Assembly (NCBI RefSeq): GCF_035046505.1
Contig: NC_089830.1
Span: 21,259,379 to 21,323,378 of the forward strand
Length of the DNA: 64,000 nt
Direction of reading: 5' to 3'
Source: Tiliqua scincoides
Taxonomy: Eukaryota; Chordata; Lepidosauria; Squamata; Scincidae
Shown: positions 23,979-35,900 of the stretch, piece by piece
Position numbering within the stretch: position 1 is the stretch's first letter
How the letters are laid out: the number at the start of each line of letters is the position of its first letter
Notes under the pieces: model-generated
Told to the model about the DNA's origin: nothing
Seen by the model: only the letters and a program-made list of their open reading frames with translations
The model's database searches: none
Translations under genes and position numbers: made by a program

Positions 23979-26900
23979 ATGAAGGCTGTAGCTGTTTTCC
24001 TTGTCGTCTGCCTGCTCTCCTTGAAGGGCACCAAAGCAGCTCCCTGGGTAAGGCCAACCCTCACATCTTGGATGGGAAGATTGAATTGACATGTTGGAGG
24101 GATGGGTGGCCAAGAGGCACTCAAAGCGGGTGCGTATGACCATCAGTGCTCAAATGAAGGCTGCGATCATGGGAATCATGCACAGGGGCACTTTTACTGG
24201 GCAATAAGTCTCATCGAACTGTGTGGGAGTTACTTTCAAGTAAATGCATGTGGGCCTGGACTAGAAATGTCACAAGGAAGTAACCAGATTTCAAAACTTT
24301 TTTTTTTAAGTTTCAAACTTTTTTGAATTTTCGGGAACTTTCTAACATCACTAAAACTTCTTTTTCAAGACATGTTAGTACATTTGAAAGCCATGACGTT
24401 AAGTAGTGGCTTGTCTCCTTTACATCTTGGTTTCAGTACAACAGAATCCAGAATTAAGATGCTTTAAAAAAAGGGAGAGGGAAATTCAATTTAAAATATA
24501 ATTTGGAATTTTTGCAACTAAACTTGGAAAATGTGTTTGATTTCTTCCATCCCTCATTATTTTTGCTCATCTGTGACTGGAGAGATGTCTTCTGTGCCTG
24601 GAACCCTGAGGTCCATCGATCAGAGCAATGTGCAAAATAGTGGTCCAGGGGGGCAGGGCTAGACAGGAAATAGGGGTAGAGCCAGTTACTACCATGAGCC
24701 TTACACTGGGATAGTCACGGTAATTACTGCTGGAGTTTGGTGGCTCTTCCTCTTAAGTGGGAAGTTCTGAATTGGCTCACCTGGGGACTTTTGTTTGACT
24801 TTGTTTGATTTCCAGTGGAGTTGCCAACTTTTCCTTCACAAGTGTTTCTGATGACCACCAAGAAATGTAGTGGCTGAAGCATGTAAGGGTGGGGGAAACA
24901 GCCGCTGCTGAATTTTTATGTAGCTGGTAGGTAGTTACTTTAATGGCTCTTGTGCTTTAAGAGCCTTCGCAAGATGAAAGTTGGTAATCCTGCCCTTATC
25001 CTTAGCTTGTGTTTTGCTCCTTGGCTCCTTTTCAGTGCCACCTGTTTACACCAATTTACTGATCTGGGTTTCTCCTCCTGTCCGCAATCTGCCCAGACAC
25101 CAGGGATGACCCAAGGCCTCCTGATTCCTGAGAAGGCCTGCCCCCTACCCAATGATGTGCCAGCCTCTGCTCCTCCCACCCCAATATTCTAGCTCGGTAG
25201 ACTGCCTCCCCCCTGCATATCCTCTTCCTCTCTGTCCCCCTCTTCCTTTTCCAAACCAGCAAGTGGAATGAGAAGAAGGAGCAGTGGAGGAATGTAGGTG
25301 GACAGAGATAGGTGCCCCCCCAGCAATATGCTCTCTGATGCAATGAATTTAATCCGCTGCCTGAACGGCCTGGCCCTGCCAGGCACACTTCCCGGTTCCA
25401 GACCCAGCCAATGGCACAGACTGGCTCCATGGAATTTGTGAACTTCTTCCGCTCATCCACCTCAGTGACACTTTCTCCTCTCTTTTCCAGAATGGGCAAA
25501 GTTTTGATAACAACAGAGTAGGATCCGGCAGCTTCAATGACAATGGCGTAAGTACCCAACATTCATCTGTGCTTGGGGATGAACAGTTCCAGCTCAGTCT
25601 CCTTTGCAGAAGGAAAGGTCTCTCAGCTGATTCTGCTTCATCATTGTTCAGATGATTCTAAAGAAAAGAACGCCCTCCTCTCTCCCCTCTGCCTAATCTC
25701 CATTCAAGCTAATCTACTATATAGTGTGTTATGTTATGACAACTTCTTTATATACGTTTTCTATTGAAGGGGTGACTATAGGGTGGGTATCTGAGAGTGT
25801 CCCCAACTCTGATTTCTTTCTCATTTTTTGGTTGCAGAATGGCTGGGGAAATGGAGGAGTAAGTATCCTATGAAATTGACCCATTTATTTTGGCACTTTA
25901 TTTATTTATTTAAAATATTATATCCCATGATTTGTGTCTTGGGCAGTGGCACAGCTAAGAGGGTGAAGGAGGTAGCAATTGCACCGGGCAACAAGCCTTA
26001 GGCATGACATCACTTCCGGGGCATCATTTTGAGCTGGGCTACAAGACCATGAGCTATGCTACGGGTCTTAGGCTCTAATAACAATCATGATTGTACTGAG
26101 TGCCTCCACGGCAGGACCTGCTGAGGCCAGTCTGTCCAAGATGCAAGTGCTGTAGCTCTTGTCGAGCAGCGGGTGGTGTGGTAGATTCGAGGTACCATAC
26201 AGCCTGAGTCTGCCTCTGCTTCCCTTGAGCCTGCCGCAGATGGAGCCACAGTGATCCACTTCTGGTTTCCTTAAGGCATGCAGGAAGTAGATCATCTGCT
26301 TCTCCTATGCATTTCCCTTGCTACTCCCTCATGCAGTCCCTTTCAACAAATCAGGAAATGCTGTTCTGCACTTCCAGTTTGTGGAAGGAGCAACTTAAAG
26401 AGCTGAATTCTTCTGCTTTTTTTTTGGGGGGGGGGGGCATTCCACATGGTGGCAGGTCATGGACAGCATTGGGCAGAAGATCACATTGAGCCATCCATGG
26501 GCCCATCATGAATGGAAAGAAGACTGCCTTAGCAGCCCCTGTGAGAGGAGTGGAGCAGGGAAAGGCATTTGGGTGTTGCCGATGTAAAAATAGCCATATT
26601 GTAATTATGCATGGGATGAATAGAGTGGATAGAGGGATACTAGATAGATGTTCTTTTCCCTCTCACATCACATCAGGACATCCACTATAACTGAGAGTTG
26701 GGAGAGTTGGAATAGGCAAAAGAAAATATTTCATTATCCAGTGTGTAATTTATCTGTGGAACTCCTTGCCACAGGATGTGATGTTGTTGTCTGGCCTAGA
26801 TGCCTTTAAAAGGGGACAGATTTTTGAAGGAGAAGTCCATCACAGGTTACGAGCCACGACAGGTATACACAACCTCCTGGTTAATGAAGTGGGCTATATC

Positions 26901-29900
26901 TGAATGCCAGCGGCAAACAGTGGCAAGAGGATTCAGAGATCTTGTTGTCATTGAGGCACCTGGTGGGTCTCTGTGTGATACAGGAAGCTGGAGAAGATGT
27001 GCCTTTGGCCTGATCCGGTGGGGCTCTTCTGAAGTTCTTTTGTTCATTCCTGAAACTCTCTGATTCTCCGAGAGCCACAGAACACTCACAATGCCTTCTT
27101 CTCCTCTACTTACAGAATGGAGGCAGCTTTGATAACAATGTTGGTGGGAGTGGCAGCTTCAACAACAACGGCGTAAGTACTGGAGACCCACACATGGCCC
27201 AGACCTGTTGATTCAGCAGCTTAGCCACACATCATTTTGACCTGATTATGGGTGATGGTTTCTGATCAATGAGCATCAAACTATCCCATGGGTGAATATC
27301 CTGTGGCTGCTTTTGGAGGCTACAGGAAGGTTCTCAGATCAGTGGCAGGGTGATGAGTTGTGTTCTACCATAGATATGATGGAAAATTGATCTTTGAGGA
27401 AAGGTTTAATAAGAGAGATTAGTGCTTGGGGAGGCAGTTTAAGGTGGTATACGTGATTCCTCCCCTCCTTCACCATCACTCCTTCAGGTAGGAGATTCTG
27501 AGAATGACTGGCCCAAGGCAACCCAGGGAGCTTTGTGGCTGAGTGAGGATTTGAACCTGGATCTTTCAGGTCTAAGACCAACTCTTAAACCACTACACCA
27601 GGGGTGCTCACACTTTTTTGGCTTGAGAGCTACTTTGAAACCCAGCAAGGCCCGGAGATCTACCAGAGTTTTTTTTACAATGTTCGCGCCATCATTACAT
27701 ATAACATTTATGTGTACAATGTATGTTGGTGTACCTTGAGCCCCACTGAGTATAACAGGACTTACTCCTGAGTAGACATGCCTAGGATTAGGCTGTGAGG
27801 CTGCAATCCTAGCCACACTTACCTGGGAGTAAACCCCATTGAGTACAATGGGCCTTACTCCCTGCGTTTCCTCCCAGAGGCACCTGAAAGGGGGGGGGGT
27901 TGGCACTCCGCGATCTACTCATTTTGCCTCGCGATCTACCGGTAGATCGCGATCCACCTATTGAGCACCCCTGCACTACACCATCCTCGCTCTCGGTTCT
28001 GAGCATAAGGGGCAGCAAGAGAGAAAGGACAGAGCTGTCTGGGGAAGGAGCAGGAGTCATTCATGCTCAACAGCACACTCATGTGCTTTGAGAGGTAGTA
28101 GCATGTTGTGCTATCACATGCTCACAAATAGAATGAGTGGAGAGAGTTTCACTGGGAGGGAAGATGCCACTTTTGTTTTATTAAGTCAGAGAGGTGTGTT
28201 CAGCTGAGAAAGGGTTAGGCAGCCAGGCACATTCTTAATTCCTAATATTGTTTCTCTTTCCATGTTTTGTTGCAGAATGCCTTTGCAGTTGTGAGTATCC
28301 ACAAGCACACATGACACACAAGTCCTGTCATTGTATTGAAAGGTCCCATCCAGCAATCCATGCCTTTGCTTTGAGCAACAGACACCATTCCCAAGAGCTT
28401 ATTCCCATAGACCTGGAAGTAACTGGAAGCATCCTTGCTAGGCTGGAGAAGTAGCAAGCCATCTACAAACTGAGATCACATTTTGGACAAGTTCTGCTGG
28501 ATAACCAGAGCTAGTTTGGGACTCACAAGGACAGTTGAGACAGGAGTGGCGTTTGGAAGGGCATTCTGCAGGCTTCAGGTTTTCTAGAGGGATGCTTCAG
28601 TTAGTGGTAGCTCACTATCTAGGGGCACGTTGCCCCACCTTTTTGGAGTTGGCATGCTTGGGGCTCCCATGCGATGTAGTTGGATTACAACTACAATCTG
28701 CCCAGACACCAGGGACGACCCAAGGCCTCCTGATTCCTGCGAAGGCCTGTCCCCTACCCGATGATGTGCCAGCCTCTGCTCCTCCCACCCCAATATTCTA
28801 GCTTGGTAGACTGCCTCCCCCCTGCATTTCCTCTTCCTCTCTGCCCCCCTCTTCCTTTTCCAAACCAGCAAGTGGAAGGAGAAGAAGGAGCAGTGGAGGA
28901 AGGTAGGTGGACAGAGATAGGTGCCCCCCCTCCCAGCAATCTGCTCCCTGAGGCAATGGGCTGGCCCTGCCAGGCACACATCCTGGTTCCAGACCCAGCC
29001 AATGGCACAGACTGGCTCCATGGAATTTGTGAACTTCTTCCACTCACCCACCTCAGTGACATTTTCTCCTCTCCTTTCCAGAATGGGCAAAGCTTTGATA
29101 ACAACAGAGTAGGATCCGGCAGCTTCAATGACAATGGCGTAAGTACCCAAAATTCCTCTGTGTTTGGGAATGAACAGTTCCAGCTCAGTCTCCTCTGCAG
29201 AAGGAAAGGACTCTCCTGAAAGGAGAGCAAACCTTTCAGCTGATTCTGCTTCATCATTGTTCAGATGATTCTAAAGAAAAGAACTCCCCCTCTCTCTCCC
29301 CTCTGCCTGATCTCTGTTCAAGCTAATCTACTATATAGTGTGTTATGTTATGACAACTTCCTTATATACATTTTCTATTGAAGGGGTGACTAATGGGTGG
29401 GTATCTGAGAGTGTTCCCAACTCTGATTTCTTTCTCATTTTTTGATTGCAGAATGGCTGGGGAAATGGAGGAGTAAGTATCCTATGAAATTGACCCATTT
29501 ATCCTGGCACTTTATTTATTTATTTAAAATATTATATCCCATGCTTTGTATCTTGGCAGTGGCACAGCTAAGGGGGTGCAGGGGGTGGCAATTGCACTGA
29601 GCAACAAGCCTTAGGCGTGACATCACTTCCGGGGCATCATTTTGATCTGGGCTACAAGACCATGAGCTACGCTACGGGTCTTAGGCTCTTATAAGACTCA
29701 TGATTGCACTGAGTGTCTCTACGGCAGGACCTGCTGAGGCCAGTCCGTCCATGATGCAAGCGGGATGCTAGATAGATGTTATTTTCCCTCTCACACCACA
29801 CCAGGACATCCACTATGCTTGAGAGTTGGGAGAGTTAGAACAGTCAAAAGAAAATATTTATTTTTCCAGTGTGTAATTCCAGTGTGAACCTGGTGGGTCT

Positions 29901-32900
29901 CTGTGTGATACAGGAAGCTGGAGAAGATGGGCCTTTGGCCTGATCTGGTGGGGTTCTTCTGATGTTCTTCTGTTCATTCCTGAAACTCTCTGATGCTCAG
30001 GGAGTCACAAAATACTCACAATGCCTTCTCCTCCTCTACTTACAGAATGGAGGCAGCTTTGATAACAATGTTGGTGGGAGTGGCAGCTTCAACAACAACG
30101 GCGTAAGTACCAGAGATCTGCACTTGGCCCAATCCTGTTTAGTCAACAGGTTAGGTGCGCATCATTATGGTATAATCATGGGTGATGGTTTTCGATCAAT
30201 GAGCATCTGACTATCCCATGGGTGAATATCCTATGGCTGTTTTTGGAGGCTACAGGAAGGTTCTCAGATCAGTGGCAGGGTGATGAGTTGTGTTCTACCA
30301 TAGATGTGATGGAAAATTGACTTTTGAGGAAAGGCTTAATGAGAGAGATTAGTGCTTGGGGAGGCAGCTTATTTTTCACATTTCTATGCTGCCCTTCCTC
30401 CAAGGAGCTCAAGGTGTTATACCTGATTCTTCCCCTCCTTTTGTCTTCACAACCACCCATTGTGGTAGGAGATTCTGAGAATGACTGGCCCAAAGCAACC
30501 CAGGGAGCTTTGTGGCTGAGTGAGGATTTGAACCTGGATCTTCCAGGTCTAAGACCAACTCTTAAACCACTACACCATCCTCGCTCTCGGTTCTGAGCAT
30601 AAGGGGCAGCAAGAGAGAAAGGACAGAGCTGTCTGGGGAAGGAGCAGGAGTCGTCCATGCTCAACAGCGCACTCATGTGCTCTGAGAGGTAGTAGCATGT
30701 TGTGCTATCACATGCTCACAAACAGAACGAGTGGAGAGAGTTTCAATGGGAGGGAAGATGCCACTTTTGTTTTATTAAGTCAGAGAGGTTTGTTCAGCTG
30801 AGAAAGGGTTAGGTAGCCAGGCACATTCTTAATTCCTAATATTGTTTCTCTTTCCATGTTTTGTTGCAGAATGCCTTTGCAGTTGTGAGTATCCACAAGC
30901 TCACATGAGACACAAGTCCTGTCATTGTATTGAAAGGTCCCGTCCAGCGCTCCATGCCTTTGCTTTGAGCAACAGACACCATTCCCAAGAGCTTATTCCC
31001 ATAGACCTGGAAGCAACTGGAAGCATCCTTTCTTAAGCTAAAGAAGTAGCAAGCCATCTACAAACTGAGATCACATTTTGGACAAGTTCTGCTGGATAAC
31101 CAGAGCTAGTTTGGGACCCACATGGACAGTTGAGACAGGAGTGGCGTTTGGAAGGGCTTTCTGCAGGCTTCAGGTTTTCTAGAGGGATGCTTCCGTTACT
31201 GGTAGCTCACTATCTAGGGACACATTGCCCCACATTTTCGGAGTTGGCATGCTTGGGGCGCCCATGCGATGTAGTTGGATTAAAATCAGGCCATCTTAAA
31301 ATGCACACTCTGCATTGGGCCGGCCCAGTGCAACATGGGAACTTGGTTCTGAGCTATTCATAGTATCATAGAGGTGTTTCACCAGGTGCGGCATCTCCAT
31401 CATAGCCAGAGCTGAAGATGCACATCAAAATAGTCCCTTTGGTGCACCTCTTAACTCATTTGTTTTGTTGAGCCACTGAATGTATAGTAGCAGCTCCAAG
31501 ATCCATAGTTCAAGAGTTCACTTTTGCTGCCCTCTAGTGGCCTTTTCAGCCACACTAGACGCTGTTCCAGAACCATCATTCAGAGGGCAATACCATAGTC
31601 TTCCGAGACTGAAGGTTGCCAACCACAGTGGCCCAGCCATGATAGCCAGGTTCAATTTAAAATATAATTTGGAATTCTTGCAACTAAAACTTGGAAAATG
31701 TGTTTGATTTCTTCCATCCCTCATTATTTTTGCTCATCTGTGGCTGGAGAGATGACTTCTGTGCCTGGAACCCTGAGGTCCATCAATCAGAGCAATGTGC
31801 AAAATAGTGGTCCAGGGGGGCAGGGCTAGAGAGGAAATAGGGGTGGAGCCAGTTACTACCATGAGCCTTACACTGGGATATTCACGGTAATTACTGCTGG
31901 AGTTTGGTGGCTCTTCCTCTTAAGTGGGAAGTTCTGAATTGGCTCACCTGGGGACTTTTGTTTAACTTTGTTTGATTTCCAGTGGAGTTGTCAACTTTTT
32001 ATTTGCAAGTGTTTTTGAAGACCACCAAGAGATGTAGTGGCTGAAGCATGTAAGGGTGGGGGAAATGGCTCCTGCTGAATTTTGATGCAGCTGATAGGTA
32101 GTTGTTAAAGCACAAGAGCCTTTGCAAGATCAAAGTTGGTAATCCTGCCCTTATCCTTAGCTTGCGTCTTGCTCCTTTGCTCCTTTTCAGTGCCACCTGT
32201 TTACACCCATTTACTGATCTGGGTTTCTCCTCCTGTCCGCAATCTGCCCAGACACCAGGGATGACCCAAGGCCTCCTGATTCCTGAGATGGCCTGCCCCC
32301 TACCCGATGATGTGCCAGCCTCTGCTCCTCCCACCCCAATATTCTAGCATGGTAGTCTACCTCCCCCCTGCATTTCCTCTTCCTCTCTGCCCCCCTCTTC
32401 CTTTTCCAAACCAGCAAGTGGAAGGAGAAGAAGGAGCAGTGGAGGAAGGTAGGTGGACAGAGATAGGTGCCCCCCCTCCCAGCAATCTGCTCCCTGAGGC
32501 AATGGGCTGGCCCTGCCAGGCACACATCCTGGTTCCAGACCCAGCCAATGGCACAGACTGGCTCCATGGAATTTGTGAACTTCTTCCACTCACCCACCTC
32601 AGTGACACTTTCTCCTCTCCTTTCCAGAATGGCCAGAGCTTTGATAACAACAGAGTAGGATCCGGCAGCTTCAATGACAATGGCGTAAGTACCCAAAATT
32701 CCTCTGTGCTTAGGGATGAACAGTTCCAGCTCCATCTCCTCAGCAGAAGGAAAGGTCTCTCCTGAAAGGAGTGCAAACCTTTCAGCTGATTCTGCTTCAT
32801 CCTTGTTCAGATGATTCTAAAGAAAAGAACTCCCCCCTCTCTCCCCTCTGCCTGATCTCCGTTCAAGCTAATCTACTATATAGTGTGTTGTGTTATGACA

Positions 32901-35900
32901 ACTTCCTTATATACGTTTTATATTGAAGGGGTGACTAATGGGTGGGTATCTGAGAGTGTTCCCAACTCTGATTTCTTTCTCATTTTTTGGTTGCAGAATG
33001 GCTGGGGAAATGGAGGAGTAAGTATCCTATGAAATTGCCCCATTTATTTTGGCACTTTATTTATTTATTTAAAATATTACATCCCATAATTTGTCTCTTG
33101 GGCAGTGGCACAGCTAAGGGGCTGCAGGGGGTAGCCATTGCACCGGGCAACAAGAGATGTTTAGATGTGATGTTGTTGCCTGGCATAGATGCCTTTAAAA
33201 GGGGACAGATTTTTGAAGGAGAAGTCCATCACAGGTTACGATGGACAGGTATACACAACCTCCTGGTTTAAGAAGTGGGCTATATCTGAATGCCAGCTGC
33301 AAATAGTGGCAAGAGGATACAGAGATCTTGTTGTCATTGAGGCACCTGGTGGGTCTCTGTGTGATACAGGAAGCTGAAGAAGACGTGCCTTTGGCCTGAT
33401 CTGGTGGGTCTCTTCTGAAGTTCTTCTGTTCATTCCTGAAACTCTCTGATGCTCAGGGAGCCACAGAACACTCACAATGCCTTCTCCTCCTCTACTTACA
33501 GAATGGAGGCAGCTTTGATAACAATGTTGGTGGGAGTGGCAGCTTCAACAACAATGGCGTAAGTACCAGAGAACTGCACATGGCCCAGACCTGTTGATTC
33601 AGCAGCTTAGCCACACATCATTTTGACCTGATTATGGGTGATGGTTTCTGATCAATGAGCATCAAACTATCCCATGGGTAAATATCCTGTGGCTGCTTTT
33701 GGAGGCTACAGGAAGGTTCTCAGATCAGTGGCAGGGTGATGAGTTGTGTTCTACCATAGATATGATGGAAAATTGACTTTTGAGGAAAGGCTTAATGAGA
33801 GAGATTAGTGCTTGGGGAGGCAGTTTAAGGTGGTATACATGATTCCTCCCCTCCTTCACAATCACTCTTTGAGGTAGGAGATTCTGAGAATGACTGACCC
33901 AAAGCAACTCAGGGAGCTTTGTGGCTGAGTGAAGATTTGAACCTGGATCTTCCAGGTCTAAGACCAACTCTTAAACCACTACACCATCCTCGCTCTTGGT
34001 TCTGAGCATAAGGGGCAGCAAGAGAGAAAGGACAGAGCTATCTGGGGAAGGAGCAGGAGTCATTCATGCTCAACAGTGCACTCATGTGCTTTGAGAGATA
34101 GTAGCATGTTGTGCTATCACATGCTCACAAATAGAATGGGTGGAGAGAGTTTTACTGGGAGGGAAGATGCCATTTTTGTTTTATTAAATCAGAGAGGTGT
34201 GTTCAGCTGAGAAAGGGTTAGGCAGCCAGGCACATTCTTAATTCCTAACATTGTTTCTCTTTCCATGTTTTGTTGCAGAATGCCTTTGCAGTTGTGAGTA
34301 TCCACAAGCGCACATGACACGCCAGTCCTGTCATTGTATTGAAAGGTCCCATCCAGCACTCCATGCCTTTGCTTTGAGTAACAGACACCATTCCCAAGAG
34401 CTTATTCCCATAGACCTGGAAGGAACTGGAAGCATCCTTTCTAGGCTGGAGAAGCAGCAAGCCATCTAAAAACCGAGATCACATTTTGGACAAGTTCTGC
34501 TGGATAACCAGAGCTAGTTTGGGATCCACATGGACAGTTGAGACAGGAGTGGCGTTTGGAAGGGCATTCTGCAGGCTTCAGGTTTTCTAGAGGGATGCTT
34601 CAGTTACTGGTGGCTCACTATCTAGGGACACGTTGCCCCACATTTTCGGAGTTGGCATGCTTGGGGCTCCCATGCGATGTAGCTGGATTAAAATCAGGCC
34701 ATCTTATAATGCACACTCTGCATTGGGCTGGCCCAGTGCAACACGGGAACTTGGTTCTGAGCTATTCATAGTATCACAGAGGTATTTCACCAGGTGTGGC
34801 TTCTCCATCATAGCCAGAGCTGAAGATGCACATCAAAATAGTCCATGCTAGCATCAAGTCTAATACATTAAAAATATAATACACATTGGCATGAATGGGG
34901 ACCCACCTGACACAGGCTCGCAACCCTCCTAGTGGGTCCCAGCCCACGGTTTGAGAAACTCTGTCCTATACAATTCTTCACACCTTGATTTTTAAGATCA
35001 TTCAGAACTTTAAAGAGATGCTTCAGAATTAGTTGAATGGCAACTGTCAAAGGTATCCCTCTCTGTCCAGCTGCATAAATGGTACACCTTTCCATCCAAT
35101 GGGATTGATTTGTAAATAGTTTTCGTGAAACTGCCATACTTACAGTGCTTGTCTGGGCGCCCATATGATAGAGTTGGATTAAAACCAGGCCATCTTGCAA
35201 CGCACACTTTGTGCTGGGCCGCCAGATCCGACATGGGATCTAGTTTCGGTGCTATTCATAGGGGACCTTTAATAGGTGTGGTTTCTCCATCATAGCCACA
35301 GTTGAAGCTGTGGGTTGAAATGATCCCCTGAGAGGCACAGCCATTCATTTAATGCAGCGATTTTCAATCACTGTGGCATGGCACACTGATGTGCTGCGAG
35401 TTGTCCGCAGGTGTGCTGCGGGACTTTGGGGGAAGGCCATTTATTAGTAGGACTATTAGGGGATGTGAGTCCCTAGCCAGCAGTGCAGAGTGCCTTGTCG
35501 ATGGTAAAAAAAAAAACTGATGGTATGCCTTGACAATTTTAGCGCCTTGACAGTGTGCCATGAGATGAAAAAGATTGAAAACTGCATCACTGAATGTAGC
35601 AGCTCCCAGACTATAGTTCGTGATTGGTTTTGCTGCCATCTAGTGGTGCGATATGAAAAACCAGATTCAGCTTGTGCATTTCCAGTTTTAGGAGAATCTA
35701 ACCCAACTTAAGTCAAACCCCAAACTGATGCTTGCTTAAAAGATCATTGATGACTTGTGCCTTCTAAGTACTGAAATAGCTCTTGTTGTCAACTGGTAAG
35801 GTGTGGTCTGGATTCTGTCAAGGAAGAACAGAAGCCAGGAGGCGTGTAGCCAGGAAGGGAGAAAGCCTGTCCTTTCTGATGTCTAGGAAGTACCAAGCCT

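Larger units (their letters stand above)
24480..28690 (+). repeat. Gene A duplicated block, copy 1
   Basis: First of three highly similar blocks, each carrying exons of 57, 21, 57 and 15 nt plus their introns. It starts near an AATTCAATTTAAAATATA stretch shared with 31650 and ends near GATGTAGTTGGATTA, shared with 31270 and 34680. Unlike copies 2 and 3 it carries a hAT MITE (27599-27973). It also holds a divergent CR1 LINE fragment and a Sauria-type SINE. Confidence 0.8.

Noticed and set aside
25056-25562. A 168-aa minus-strand open frame, repeated at 28584-29150 and 32211-32735
   Set aside because: It runs antisense across a gene A exon and its splice sites. It recurs only because the block is triplicated, and its sequence resembles no family.
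28761-29219. A 152-aa plus-strand open frame, also at 32307-32765
   Set aside because: It reads through intron sequence and out of frame over the true 57-nt exon; low complexity and no start context.
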